DNA of 49,040 bases from an uncultured Thiodictyon sp. (GCF_903946935.1 NZ_CAJAXH010000270.1:1-49040), one strand, 5' to 3'; positions 11,248 through 21,356 are shown, numbered from the stretch's first letter. Notes: generated from the sequence alone by a model not told the origin. Program-made: numbers and translations.

Positions 11248-14200
11248 TGCCAGATCCATTAACGCGATACTGCGCGGCGCGCTCGGTTGACCGGGTGCGC
11301 GATCGGTCTTGGCGGCCCATGGTGCTAGTGCTGGCGCTGCTGCTGAATTGTGCCGCACCGGTAAGCGCCACCACCGCCGAGCCGCTCGCCCGCGTTCTCT
11401 ATATCAATTCATACCACCGCGGCTACTCCTGGGGCGACGCGGTGGAGTTGGGCCTGCGGGAGCGGCTGGAGGGGGCTGGTCGGCCCATCGAGTTGTCGGT
11501 TGAATATCTGGACAGCCGCCGCTTCGCTGACCCGGTCATCACCGCGGCACTGGCCAATGCCATGGCTGCCAAGTACCGTGTCTATCGGCCGGACCTGGTC
11601 ATCGTCTCAGACAACGCGGCCTTCGATTTCGCGCTCGATCAGCGGGCGCGGCTGTTTCCCGGACGCCCGATCGTCTTCTGCGGCTATAACAATTTCCGCC
11701 CGGCCGTGTTGCGCGGCGGCACGGATATCACTGGGGTGAACGAGGAGATCGACATGACGGCCACGGTCGACCTTGCGCTCAAGGTTCAGCCCCGGACCCG
11801 CACCCTGGTCTTCATCACCTCCACGGGCGACGCCAGCAGTAAGCGGATCGCCGAGATCGCGGAGTCCGAGGTCATGCCCCGCTACCGCGACCGCTTTGAC
11901 CTGGTGGTGCTCAAGGACGCCTCAGTGGCCGAAATCGGCGCCCGCCTGGCGCAGCTCCCGCGCGCGACCGTGGTCTTCTTGGCCGGTCAGACCCGCGATC
12001 AGGGCGCGGGCCGCGCACTCACGCCGGAGGAAAACGGCCGCCTGATTGCCGCTGCCAGCCCCTTTCCGGTCTATAGCTTCTGGGATTTTCACCTCAACAC
12101 CGGCGTACTCGGCGGCCATATACTGACCGGCGCCGACCAGGGCCGGGCGGCTGGGGACCTGGCACTGCGTATTCTCGAGGGGACGCCAGTGGCCGACCTG
12201 CCGGTGGTCATGACCTCGCCGGCCACCGATCTCTTCGACTACCGGGCGATGCAGCGCTTCGGTATCGCGCGGCGGGCGCTGCCGAGCGGGAGTGTCGTGA
12301 TCAACCATCCCGTCTCGGTGTGGGAGCTCTACCGTTGGCGTATTGTCATCACGCTCATCGTCCTGGCGTTGGAGACCGTCCTGATCGGGGTATTGATCAC
12401 GGTCATGCGCCAACGCAATACCGCGTTGAGCGCCCTGGCGCAAGAGCGCACCCAACTGGAGCAGCGGGTGCTGGAGCGGACCGCCGATCTGAGCCGGGCC
12501 AAGGAGTCGGCCGAGCGGACGGCCAATGAATTGGCGGTGAGCGAAGCCCGGTTCCGGGGTTATTTTGAATTGCCGTTCATCGGCATAGCCATTACCTCCC
12601 CGGACAAGGGCTGGCTGGAGGTGAATACCGGAATCTGTACGCTGCTCGGCTATACGGAACGGGAGCTCTCCGGCATGAACTGGGCGCAATTGACCCATCC
12701 CGACGACCTCCCAGCCGACGTGGCCCAATTCGAGCGGGTGCGCGCGGGCGACATTGACACCTACGCGCTGGAAAAGCGCTTTATCCGCCGCGACGGGGAG
12801 GCGATCTGGGTCCATCTGTCGGTCGGATGCGTACGCGAGGCGGATCGCTCGCTCAAGTATACCGTCGCCCTGCTGCAAGACATCGGCGAGGCTAAGCGGG
12901 CGGAAGCGGCGCTGGTCATCGCGAAAGACCAGGCGGAGGCGGCCAACCGCGCCAAGTCGATCTTCCTGGCCAATATGAGCCATGAAATCCGCACCCCGCT
13001 CAACGCCATCCTCGGCTTCACCCAGGTGTTGGCGCGCGACCCCGCCATCACCGCCACCCAGCACGACAGCCTGGCCATTATCAGGCGCAGCGGCGAGCAC
13101 CTGCTCACACTCATCGACGGCATCCTCGACCTGGCGAAGATCGAGGCCGGCCGGATGACCCCGCAGGCCGCCCCGTTCGCGCTGCACCGGCTGGTGGCCG
13201 AGGTGGCGGAGGTCTTCCAGCCGCGGGCGCGGGAGCGGGGACTGAGCCTCGCCGTCGAGGCGCCGCCGCTCCCCCCGCTGGTGCGCGGGGATGCCCAGAG
13301 GCTCCGCCAGGTCCTGCTCAATCTGGTCGGCAATGCAGTCAAATTCACCAGCGCGGGGTCGATCGTGCTGCGGGTCGCCACCGTCGACCCGGAGCGGGTC
13401 CGGTTCTGCGTCGCCGACACCGGGCCGGGGATCGCCCCGGACGAGTTGGAACGACTGTTCGAACCCTTCACCCAGACCGCCAGCGGCCGGGCCTTGCAGG
13501 AGGGGACCGGCCTCGGGCTCACCCTGTGTCGCCAATTGGTCCGCCTCCTGGGCGGTGAACTGAGCGTGGAGAGCACGCCCGGCCGGGGGAGCGCGTTCTC
13601 CTTCACCCTGGCGTTGCCCGCGGTGGGTGCCGCCGAACCGACTCCCGAGCGGAGCGACCGCCCGGTCATCGGTCTGGTGCCCGGCCAGCCGGCCTGCCGG
13701 GTGCTGATCGTGGATGATCGGGCGGACAATCGGGGGCCGCTACGGGCCTTGCTGGAGGGGTTGAATCCGCAACCGGCCGTGCTCGCGGTGCGGGAGGCGG
13801 CCGACGGTGCGGCCGCGGTGGACCTGTGGGAGCAGTGGCAGCCCCATGTGGTCTTCATGGATATGCGGATGCCGATCCTGTCGGGCGAGGAGGCCACCCG
13901 AGAGATCAAGGCGCGCATGGCGGCGCGGCCCGCGGCGGTGCGGACCCTCATCGTGGCGCTGACCGCCAGTGCCTTCAACGAATACCGCGACCGCTTTCTG
14001 GCCTGCGGCTGTGACGCCTTCGCCCGCAAGCCGTTCCTGGCGGAGGAACTGTTCGCCATCCTGGAGCGCCGCGCGGGGCTGCGGTTTATCCGGGCCGTGG
14101 AAGCCCGGGTACCGGCGGTCCAGATGTCTGACGAAGCACTGGCCGCTCACCTGGCCACCCTTCCCGCAGCATGGCGCGCCGGTCTGCGTGAGGCCGTCAG

Positions 14201-14360
14201 TCTGGGCGATTTCGGGCGCATCGGCGCCCTGGCGGCACAGCTCGGCGAACGTAATGCGGGGCTGCGGACGACGCTGGGGGCTTGGGCCTATAATTTCGAT
14301 TTGGATGCCTGTGCGGCCCTGATCGGCCGGGCCGACCGGCGCGAGCACGAGGCGCGCTGA
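11247..14360 (+). CDS. Hybrid histidine kinase with ABC_sub_bind sensor, PAS, HisKA-HATPase-REC
   Basis: A 1037-residue kinase from ATG 11247 (TGATG overlap); GTG 11244 would add one residue. Residues about 20-43 are a signal segment. Residues about 48-340 are an ABC_sub_bind-type (PF04392-like) binding domain, recognisable by VLYINSYHRGYSWGDAVELG, VSDNAAFDFALD and FCGYNNFRPAVLRGGTDITG; in this family such domains are fused directly to the kinase. Then a membrane helix (about 365-387), a coiled coil, a PAS domain (about 431-550, with LGYTERELSG and THPDD), HisKA His579, HATPase ([10 protein letters not shown]), receiver Asp872 and the same helical tail as kinases 1 and 2 (LGDFGRIGAL, WAYNFDLDA). 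Function: ligand-gated autokinase; ligand unknown. Confidence 0.92.
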
Positions 14361-14370
14361 ACTGGGTCGG

Positions 14371-16170
14371 ATGGCGGGTGACTGTGATGTGGGTCGTTTG
14401 ATGGTTCTGCAATTGCTGTGCTTGCTGATGGGCGCCGCCGGGGCGGTATTGTGGTTGAATCGGCGCCATGCGCAGCGGTGGCAGGCGGCCGAGCAACGCT
14501 TCGCCACCGAACGCCGGCAGCTCCAGGACGCATTGGTCATCGCCCAAGCGCAGGCCGAGGTGGCCAATCGCGCCAAGGGCGAGTTCATCGCCAACATGAG
14601 CCATGAGATCCGCACCCCCATGAATGCCATCATGGGGACGACCTACCTCGCCCTGCGCACCGCACTGAGCGCGCAACAGCGAGACTATCTGGCCAGGATC
14701 GACGCCGCCTCCCGTGCGCTGCTGGGCATCATCAACGACCTCCTGGACTTCTCGCAGATCGAGGCCGGCACACTGGTACTGGACCCGGCGCCCTTCTCAC
14801 TGGATGGGCTGCTGGCGGACCTCACCGATGTCATGGCGTTGAAGGCCCAACAGAAAGGCCTGGCCTTTAGCGTCGCGGTGGCCCCGCAGACGCCCCGCTG
14901 CCTGGTGGGAGACGCCCTGCGACTGGGCCAGGTCCTCACGAAGCTGACCGCCAACGCGGTGAAATTCACCGAGCACGGCGAGATCGTCGTGCGCGTGACG
15001 CCGGCCGCGGTGACGGCGGCCACGGTGCAGTTGCGGTTCGCGGTCTCCGATACCGGGATCGGCATGGTCCAGGAACAGGTGGAGCGGCTGTTCCAGGCCT
15101 TCGCCCAGGCCGACGGCTCCCACACCCGCCGTTACGGTGGGACCGGTCTGGGGCTGGCGATCTGCCGGCAGCTGGCGCAGTTGATGGGCGGTGGGGTCGA
15201 GGTGGAGACGGTGCCCGGGCGGGGTAGTACCGTGACCGTCGCCGTCACCTTGGGGATCGCCGCGCTCGACGGCCCGCCGCCGCGCCTTGGACTGCGGCCC
15301 TTGGCCGGCACCTGGGTGCTGGTGGTGGTCGCCGACCAGGCCATCCGCAAGGCCTTGACCGCCATGCTCGGCGCCCATGATGTAGCCGCCGTGGCGGTAC
15401 ACTCCAGCGCCGCGGCCCGACAGGTGCTGGCGGCGGCGGCCGGGCGTGACACCACCTTCGATCTGGTCCTCACCGATTGGCGGGTGCCGGGTCTGGACGG
15501 CATCGCGTTGGCCGGGTGGCTCAAGGCCGACAGCCGACTGGCGCAGACCCCAGTGATCCTCATGGTCACCGCCCATGACCGGGAAGATGCCATGACCTTG
15601 GCCGGGGACGCCCGGGTGGACGGTGTGCTCATCAAACCGATCAATGAGTCAGCCCTGATCGCGACCCTGACCGAACTGCTCGACCCCCACGCGGGAACGC
15701 TCGGGTCCGGCGCCGTCGCGGACATCGGCGCCATCGCGCGGGCGATGGCCGTGGTGACGCGCGCCGCGGCCGCGCTGGAGGATGCGCTGAAGCGCGAGGC
15801 GCTGGAACTGATCCCCACCCACCTGGAGGCCTTGGAGGCGGCCTTGACGCCGGTCCTGGCCGGCCTGGCCCGGCTGCCGCCCGCACCCGTGGCGGACGAC
15901 CCCAAGGTCTTGGACCCCGATCGCCTCGGGCCGGTCCTGCGGCAACTGGCGACGCTGGTGAGCCACTGTGACATGGCGGCCGCGCCGTGCCTCGCCGGTC
16001 TTAAGGTTACACTGGGCGCCGGCGCCTGGTCCCCCCTGGTGGCCCAATTGGAACACCAGCTCGGCTGCTTCGAGTGGGACAGCGCCCAGGAAATCCTGGC
16101 CGCACTGGGGCGTGCGTTGGACATCGACCTCGGGCCCGAGCTACCCACGCCTGGCGTCTTGGAGGATTGA
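14371..16170 (+). CDS. Hybrid histidine kinase, single membrane segment, HisKA-HATPase-REC
   Basis: A 599-residue kinase, ten bases behind kinase 3. ATG 14371 is used; ATG 14401 is a credible alternative that still keeps the one membrane helix (about 10-28). There is no sensor domain. A short coiled coil leads into HisKA (His78, [15 protein letters not shown]), HATPase (GGTGLGLAI) and a receiver (Asp369 in LTDWRVPGLDG; Lys in VLIKPI). The N-box reads LTKLTANAVKFT, with Lys where the first Asn usually sits; the essential second Asn is kept. The C-terminal 150 residues are helical and Ala/Leu-rich without an HxxKG Hpt motif. Its transmitter is of a different lineage (BarA/TorS-like MNAIMG) from the other three. 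It may be an accessory kinase or phosphatase. Confidence 0.9.
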   Translation: MAGDCDVGRLMVLQLLCLLMGAAGAVLWLNRRHAQRWQAAEQRFATERRQLQDALVIAQAQAEVANRAKGEFIANMSHEIRTPMNAIMGTTYLALRTALSAQQRDYLARIDAASRALLGIINDLLDFSQIEAGTLVLDPAPFSLDGLLADLTDVMALKAQQKGLAFSVAVAPQTPRCLVGDALRLGQVLTKLTANAVKFTEHGEIVVRVTPAAVTAATVQLRFAVSDTGIGMVQEQVERLFQAFAQADGSHTRRYGGTGLGLAICRQLAQLMGGGVEVETVPGRGSTVTVAVTLGIAALDGPPPRLGLRPLAGTWVLVVVADQAIRKALTAMLGAHDVAAVAVHSSAAARQVLAAAAGRDTTFDLVLTDWRVPGLDGIALAGWLKADSRLAQTPVILMVTAHDREDAMTLAGDARVDGVLIKPINESALIATLTELLDPHAGTLGSGAVADIGAIARAMAVVTRAAAALEDALKREALELIPTHLEALEAALTPVLAGLARLPPAPVADDPKVLDPDRLGPVLRQLATLVSHCDMAAAPCLAGLKVTLGAGAWSPLVAQLEHQLGCFEWDSAQEILAALGRALDIDLGPELPTPGVLED

Positions 16171-16288
16171 CGCGGGGCGATGTGCCCCTCATTGAGGGTG
16201 GTTATGGGCTTGCTTGCCGAACAGTATCAGCGTCCCCGGCCGCGCGCTTGAGCGGGCGTGAGACGCGCATCATCCAGCAGAGGAAAAC

Positions 16289-16642
16289 ATGGCAGTCAAT
16301 GGTCTGCGCGAAGAGGTCGCCGGGTGTGGCGACGCCCCAGACGAGTTCTGGGATTTGCATCTCTATATTCTGGGGCATACGGCACGCTCATTGGACGCCG
16401 TCATCAATCTCAAGAAACTCTGCGACGACCAGCTGCGTGGACGCTATCGGGTCGAGATCATCGACGTGCTGGAGCGCCCGGACCGCGCCAATGAGGACCA
16501 GATCATGGCGAACCCAACCTTGATCCGCCGCTGGCCCCTGCCGGTGCGCCGCGTCATCGGCGACCTCTCCGATACCGATTTGGTCCTGGCCGGGCTCGGC
16601 ATTCGGCCCAGGTCCGCAGACCGGACTGGAGAACCCGGATGA
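16289..16642 (+). CDS. KaiB-like thioredoxin-fold protein
   Basis: A 117-residue protein from ATG 16289 with AGAGGA upstream. The segment DLHLYILGHTARSLDAVINL, then VEIIDVLERPDRANEDQI, NPTLIRRWPLPVRRVIGDLS and DTDLVLAGLGI reproduces the KaiB domain end to end, including 'PTL.R..P.P.RRIIGDLS'. KaiB is the fold-switching partner of the clock ATPase KaiC and is related to the SasA kinase sensor domain. No kaiC or kaiA is in this window; the gene follows four histidine kinases by 118 bases. I infer a signalling adaptor role with these kinases or with a KaiC encoded elsewhere. Spacer 16171-16288 shows nothing. About 20 residues at the C-terminus lie beyond the KaiB core. Confidence 0.88.
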   Translation: MAVNGLREEVAGCGDAPDEFWDLHLYILGHTARSLDAVINLKKLCDDQLRGRYRVEIIDVLERPDRANEDQIMANPTLIRRWPLPVRRVIGDLSDTDLVLAGLGIRPRSADRTGEPG

Positions 16643-16771
16643 CTGGCGCCGCCCCCCCATTCCCGCACATCGGCGCGGCGGCGGTCTCGCCCTCGTGTTG
16701 GCCTTCGCCTGCTCGTTGGTCGCGGCGGCACCTGGGGCCGACGACCCACGCGCGCCCCTGTTGCAGAGGGG

Positions 16772-17060
16772 TTGGCGATCGAGGGCCCGAGCGGCGGGGG
16801 CAAGACCACCCTCCTCGGCTTGATGGCCGGGCTCGACCGGCCGTCCTATGGACGGGTGCGCTTCGCCGGCCAGGAGGTGCCGGATGCCGCGGCCTGGTCC
16901 CGCCTGCGCGCGGCGCGCATCGGTATCGTGTTTCAGGATTACGCCCTGGTGCCAACCCTGACCGCGTTGGAGAACGTCGAGTTGCCGATGTTCGGTCAGG
17001 TGTCCGGCACGGCCGAGCGCCGTCGGCGCGCCTACGCGCGCCTGCTGGAGCGGCCGCTCG
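16772..17060 (+). pseudogene. ABC transporter ATPase (LolD/MacB type), internal fragment
   Basis: The frame around 16751-17060 encodes LAIEGPSGGGKTTLLGLMAG (Walker A), then IGIVFQDYALVPTLTALENV (Q-loop), and stops resembling an ATPase at YARLLERPLG. The N-terminal strand region, the LSGGQ signature, Walker B and the H-loop are all missing, so this is under half of a 220-250-residue subunit of the lipoprotein/macrolide export family. Upstream (about 16626-16765) another frame reads as a signal-like segment (LALVLAFACSLVAAAPGADD). Downstream (17056-17158) a third frame carries an unrelated-looking C-terminus. I infer at least two deletions that fused scraps of a lost exporter operon. Nothing else is recognisable up to 17353. 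Confidence 0.7.
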
Positions 17061-17353
17061 GTGCTCGGGGTGCCGTTCGGCGACCTGGTGTGGTCTGCGC
17101 TGTTCGGCGCGGCCCATCCAAGCGTGCTGCTGCTGGCATCCCGCCCGCCGCGGCGATAATCGCGCCCCGACCGGTCGATGACTGCTGGTCGCAATGAGGT
17201 CAAGGTCGGCGACCCGCTCCAGAAAAAAATGAGGTAGAATTGGCCGGTTAGTTTTTTTCGGTCAATGTAACCACCCCCTTGCGCTTTCTCAGCCCCGCTG
17301 GCCCCGGTGGTATCATGATCCAATGACTCCCGCAGCACATCATAAGGCAGACC

Positions 17354-18244
17354 ATGAGCTACCATTCCATCGTAATGGTCAAACAGGTACCTGACACGGC
17401 CAATATCTCCGGCCAGGTCATGAAGAGCGACGGTACCGTCAATCGCAGTAAACTCCCCACCATCTTCAATCCCGAGGATAAGGTCGCGCTGGAATTGGCA
17501 TTGCAGTTGCGGGATCGCTACGGCGGCACCGTGCGGGTGCTGACCATGGGTCCGCTAAAGGCCTCGGACCTGCTGCGCGATTGCCTCTATATGGGGGCCG
17601 ATGAGGCCGTGCTGGTGAGCGACCGCAAATTCGCCGGCGCCGATACCCTGGCCACCTCCTATGTCCTGGCCGAGGCGCTGCGTAAGATGGCGCCCTACGA
17701 TATCGTGTTTGCCGGTCGCCAGGCGATCGACGGCGACACCGCCCAGGTGGGTCCGCAAACCGCCGAAAAGCTGGGGCTGCCGCAGATCACCTATGCCGAG
17801 GAGATCATGGAGGCACAGGGCGATAAGATCACCGTCAAACGCAAGGTCGATAACGGCTTCGAGGTATTGGAGGGGACCCTGCCACTGTTGATCACGGTGG
17901 TCAAGGATGCCGCCACGCCCCGGCCATTCCGGGCCAAGCGGGTCATGGCCTATAAGAATGCCCATACCCTGCTGGAACTGGAAAAGATGACCGAGGGCAA
18001 TTCCTTGCTGTATGTCGATCAGCTCAAGGAGGAGTATGTCTCGAAGGGTCTCTTTATCCCCACCCTGACCGCAGACGATCTGGATGTCGAGCCGGCCCGT
18101 TGCGGGCTCGGCGGGTCGCCGACCAAGGTCCACAAGATCGAGTCAGTGGTATTGGGCGCGAGTACACACGAAATCATCCCCGCCAACAAGGATGGGATGT
18201 ACGCGCTGATCGATAAACTGATGGAAGACCACATCTTCGGATAA
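17354..18244 (+). CDS. etfB: Electron transfer flavoprotein, beta subunit
   Basis: A 296-residue protein with the EtfB/FixA fold. The conserved N-terminal strand is VMVKQVPDT; NPEDKVALELAL, VLTMGPLKASDLLRDCLYMGADEAVLVSD and FAGRQAIDGDTAQVGP cover the nucleotide-binding core; GLGGSPTKVHKI is the C-terminal family motif. It is about 40 residues longer than mitochondrial-type EtfB. With EtfA it forms a soluble FAD-containing dimer that takes electrons from acyl-CoA dehydrogenases. It is first in a tight operon (5 bases to etfA, then 7 to the dehydrogenase). AAGG lies about seven bases before ATG 17354. A possible -10 (TATCAT, 17311) has no convincing -35. Confidence 0.95.
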   Translation: MSYHSIVMVKQVPDTANISGQVMKSDGTVNRSKLPTIFNPEDKVALELALQLRDRYGGTVRVLTMGPLKASDLLRDCLYMGADEAVLVSDRKFAGADTLATSYVLAEALRKMAPYDIVFAGRQAIDGDTAQVGPQTAEKLGLPQITYAEEIMEAQGDKITVKRKVDNGFEVLEGTLPLLITVVKDAATPRPFRAKRVMAYKNAHTLLELEKMTEGNSLLYVDQLKEEYVSKGLFIPTLTADDLDVEPARCGLGGSPTKVHKIESVVLGASTHEIIPANKDGMYALIDKLMEDHIFG

Positions 18245-18249
18245 CCCCT

Positions 18250-19269
18250 ATGAAAGATAATCAGCAACAGGTTTGGGTGTTTATCGAGCAGCGCGACGGC
18301 CAGCCGGCCGATGTCAGTCTGGAACTGCTCTCCAAGGGCCGTAAGCTGGCCGAAAGCCTGAATGGCGAATTGAAGGCGGTACTCCTCGGGCACGACGTGC
18401 AGGCCCTGGCCGCGGAGACCTTTCGCTATGGCGCCACCGAGGTCCTGCTGGCGGATCATCCGGACCTGCAACACTACAACACCCTGCCCTACAGCCGCAT
18501 CCTAAGCGAGCTGGTGGATCGGCATCAGCCGCGCATCCTCCTGTTTGGCGGGACCTTCATTGGCCGGGACCTGGCCCCCCGGGTCGCCTCCCATACCCGC
18601 AGCGGACTGACCGCCGACTGCACGGACCTCCAGATTTCAGACGTCACCTATCTGCGCAAGGACTACGCGCAACTCCTGTTGCAGATTCGCCCGGCCTTCG
18701 GCGGCAACATCATCGCCACCATTATCTGCCCGGATTCGCCGGTGCAGATGGCCACGGTACGCGAGGGGGTCATGGAAAAGGTCCCGCTGGCGCAACCGGT
18801 GGACGGACGGATCACCCCGGTTCCCTATTCGCCGGTGGCGGCCGACCAACTCGTGCGCATCATTGCCCGGCATCATGAGGAGAGCAAGGTCAACCTCAAG
18901 GCCGCTCCCATCATCGTCTCCGGTGGTTACGGCATGGGGAACTACCAGAACTTCCAGATACTCTATGAGTTGGCCCGGCTCATCGGCGGCGAGGTCGCCG
19001 GCACCCGGGCGGCGGTGGATGCCGGTTATATCGATCATGCCCGGCAGGTGGGCCAGACGGGTGTCACCGTACGCCCCAAGCTCTATATCGCCTGCGGCAT
19101 CTCCGGGGCCATCCAACACCGGGCCGGTATGCAGGACGCCAATAAGATCATTGCCATCAACTCCGATCCCGACGCGCCGATCTTCGGCGTCTGCCATTAC
19201 GGCATCGTCGGCGAGGCGATGGACGTGATCCCGATGCTCATCGACGCCTACAAGCACAAACTAAAGTAG
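18250..19269 (+). CDS. etfA: Electron transfer flavoprotein, alpha subunit
   Basis: A 339-residue protein. The N-terminal half ([11 protein letters not shown], then [20 protein letters not shown] and GLTADCTDL) matches the EtfA domain that packs on EtfB. The C-terminal FAD domain is clear: [50 protein letters not shown] and NSDPDAPIF. Together with the preceding gene it makes the ETF heterodimer; the FAD sits mainly in this subunit. Neighbour order etfB-etfA-acyl-CoA dehydrogenase says the electrons come from the dehydrogenase encoded next. No ETF:quinone oxidoreductase or iron-sulfur partner is in the window, so the acceptor is unknown. Confidence 0.96.
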   Translation: MKDNQQQVWVFIEQRDGQPADVSLELLSKGRKLAESLNGELKAVLLGHDVQALAAETFRYGATEVLLADHPDLQHYNTLPYSRILSELVDRHQPRILLFGGTFIGRDLAPRVASHTRSGLTADCTDLQISDVTYLRKDYAQLLLQIRPAFGGNIIATIICPDSPVQMATVREGVMEKVPLAQPVDGRITPVPYSPVAADQLVRIIARHHEESKVNLKAAPIIVSGGYGMGNYQNFQILYELARLIGGEVAGTRAAVDAGYIDHARQVGQTGVTVRPKLYIACGISGAIQHRAGMQDANKIIAINSDPDAPIFGVCHYGIVGEAMDVIPMLIDAYKHKLK

Positions 19270-19276
19270 CAGAGCC

Positions 19277-20998
19277 ATGGCCAACTATTTCACCGACAAC
19301 ACCGATCTGCTGTTTCATTTCGACCGCCTGCAACTCCAGGAGGTGGTCGACATCGCCGAGCACGGCTATACCGAGGCCGCTAGCTATAACTTCGCACCCA
19401 CCGACTACCAGGACGCCTTGGATAATTATCGCAAGGTGCTGGAGATCGTCGGCGATATCACCGCCAACACCGTGGCCCCGCAGGCGGCGGCCGTGGACGA
19501 AGAGGGTAGTCATTTTGCGGACGGCAAGGTCACCTATGCCAAGGGCATCCAGGAGGCCCTGGAAAAGCTGACCCAGGCCGAGTTGATGGGGTTTACCCTG
19601 CCGCGACGCTATGGGGGACTCAATTGCCCGACCACCATCTATACTATGGCGATTGAGATGGTGGCGCGGGCCGAGGCCTCGCTGATGAACCTGTTCGGTC
19701 TACAGGACATCGCCGAGACCATCAACAAATACGGCGACGAGGCGCAACGCCAGGAATTCCTGCCGCAATTCGCCAGCGGCGAGGCCACCGGCGCCATGGT
19801 GCTGACCGAGCCGGACGCCGGCTCCGACCTGCAGGCGGTCAATATGACGGCCTATCAGGATGAGTCCGGGCAGTGGCGGCTCAAGGGCGTGAAGCGCTTC
19901 ATCACCAATGGTAACGCGCAGATCCTGCTGGTGCTGGCCCGTTCCGAACCTGGCACCAAGGACGGCCGGGGCCTGAGTCTGTTTGCCTGCTATGGCAAAG
20001 ACAATGTGCAGATCCGGCGCATTGAGAACAAACTGGGCATCCACGGCTCGCCCACCTGCGAACTGCAATTCAACGATACCCCGGCGCAGCTGATCGGCAA
20101 GCGTAAGTTTGGCCTGATCAAGTATGTGATGGACATGATGAACGGCGCCCGCCTGGGCGTGGCCGCGCAGGGTCTGGGTATTTCGCAGGCGGCCTATGAG
20201 GAGGCCCTGAGTTATGCCAAGGCGCGCGAGCAGTTCGGCAAGGCCATTTACCATATCCCGGTGGTCACTAACCTGCTGATGGATATGCGGGTAACCATCG
20301 AGAGCGATCGCTCGCTGCTCTACGCCGCCTGTCACTGGGTGGACCTGCGCAATAAGCTGGAGGAGAAGATCGACTCGCTCAAGGCGGCGGGCAAGGATTC
20401 ATCGGCCGAGTCTGCCAAGCTCAAGGAGGCCATCCGGGTGGCCGCGCTGCTCACCCCGATGGCCAAGTATGTGTTGAGCGAGAACGCGAATCGTGTGAGC
20501 TATGACGCCTTGCAGGTCCATGGCGGCACCGGTTACATGAAGGAGTTCAATGTCGAGCGCCTGACGCGCGATGCGCGGATCACCAATATCTATGAAGGGA
20601 CCTCGCAGTTGCAGCTGGTCGCGGCGGTCGGCGGGGTCATCAACGATATCTTTGCCGACCATTTCACCGCCCGGGAACAAAAGGAGAATTCCGGCAACCT
20701 GGCGCGCCTCGCGGATGAGCTGAAGGAGATGCGGGCGCTCTTCCTCGACTGTCTCAAGTATGTCGGGGACAAGACCGATAAGCAGTTCCAAAGCATCGCC
20801 GCCAAGGAGTTGGTGGAGATCTACAGCTATCTCTACACCGGCTGGCTGCTCATGGACGAGGCGGAGCAGGACAGCCGCAAGGTCTTCATCGCCCGCCGCT
20901 ATATCCTGGGCGCCGCGGCCAAGGCCCGCCGCAATTGGGAAGTGATCAAGAAGGACCTGTTCGGCGACCTTTTGCATGCCGATGAGATCCTCATCTGA
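19277..20998 (+). CDS. Acyl-CoA dehydrogenase family flavoprotein
   Basis: A 573-residue protein, longer than the classic 380-400-residue enzymes because of an N-terminal extension (about 80 residues) and a C-terminal helical domain (about 465-573). The core is standard: AMVLTEPDAGSDLQAV and FITNGNAQILLVLAR for FAD binding, NGARLGVAAQGLG, ARAKAREQFGK-type helix (YAKAREQFGKAI), QVHGGTGYMKEFNVERL and IYEGTSQLQ with predicted catalytic base Glu440. It oxidises an acyl-CoA to the enoyl form and passes electrons to the ETF encoded upstream. Chain-length or branch specificity cannot be read from sequence. It is last in the operon; a palindrome (21027-21051) follows and may end or stabilise the transcript. 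Confidence 0.94.
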   Translation: MANYFTDNTDLLFHFDRLQLQEVVDIAEHGYTEAASYNFAPTDYQDALDNYRKVLEIVGDITANTVAPQAAAVDEEGSHFADGKVTYAKGIQEALEKLTQAELMGFTLPRRYGGLNCPTTIYTMAIEMVARAEASLMNLFGLQDIAETINKYGDEAQRQEFLPQFASGEATGAMVLTEPDAGSDLQAVNMTAYQDESGQWRLKGVKRFITNGNAQILLVLARSEPGTKDGRGLSLFACYGKDNVQIRRIENKLGIHGSPTCELQFNDTPAQLIGKRKFGLIKYVMDMMNGARLGVAAQGLGISQAAYEEALSYAKAREQFGKAIYHIPVVTNLLMDMRVTIESDRSLLYAACHWVDLRNKLEEKIDSLKAAGKDSSAESAKLKEAIRVAALLTPMAKYVLSENANRVSYDALQVHGGTGYMKEFNVERLTRDARITNIYEGTSQLQLVAAVGGVINDIFADHFTAREQKENSGNLARLADELKEMRALFLDCLKYVGDKTDKQFQSIAAKELVEIYSYLYTGWLLMDEAEQDSRKVFIARRYILGAAAKARRNWEVIKKDLFGDLLHADEILI

Positions 20999-21026
20999 GG
21001 TGAGACAAGCCAACCTCAACCGTTCT

Positions 21027-21051
21027 CGTGACACCGCTTTGCGGTGTCACG
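21027..21051. repeat. CGTGACACCGCT palindrome, copy B
   Basis: CGTGACACCGC and GCGGTGTCACG are separated by TTT; the trailing sequence contains 'GGGCGCTCTGCG', the mirror of the flank seen in copies A and C. It lies 29 bases behind the acyl-CoA dehydrogenase stop. The rest of 20999-21164 has no gene. Confidence 0.9.
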
Positions 21052-21164
21052 CAGGTGCTGGGCGCTCTGCGACTCGAATGGCGGTGACCGCAACGGCGAG
21101 CAAGGCGGCGCGGCGGATCCCGGCGGGAATCCACTCAGGTCATCCTCAAGCGTAAGGAATCCCC

Positions 21165-21317
21165 ATGTACATTACCTTCCTGCTGTGTCTGATTGCTGCG
21201 GTGTCGATCCTGAGTGGTGCGCGTGCCACTGGGGTCATTGCCGGCTTCGTGACGATTGTGGTGATCGGCGGGTTGTTGGTTCATCACATGACCGATCAAC
21301 TGCCGATCAGTCTGTAG
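21165..21317 (+). CDS. DUF5993-like small membrane protein
   Basis: A 50-residue protein from ATG 21165 to TAG 21315-21317, with AAGGA (21154-21158) at proper spacing. It is almost entirely two hydrophobic helices (ITFLLCLIAAVSIL and GVIAGFVTIVVIGGLLV) and ends HHMTDQLPISL. Size, helix pattern and the His-His-x-Thr-Asp ending resemble the DUF5993 family, short membrane proteins commonly encoded directly before DsbB-like genes, as here (40 bases upstream of the next start). Function unknown; a partner of the DsbB-like protein is likely. Confidence 0.75.
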   Translation: MYITFLLCLIAAVSILSGARATGVIAGFVTIVVIGGLLVHHMTDQLPISL

Positions 21318-21356
21318 GTCCGCGTATTGATCGGTTCAATGATTCCCGGAGTTATT

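Noticed and set aside
16639-17181. A 180-codon frame overlapping the kaiB stop by ATGA.
   Set aside because: It has no recognisable homology and reads through the ABC ATPase fragment in the wrong frame; the overlap looks accidental.
17279-17316. TTGCGC and TATCAT as an etfB promoter.
   Set aside because: The spacing is 26 bases, too long for sigma-70; only the TATCAT remains a weak candidate.
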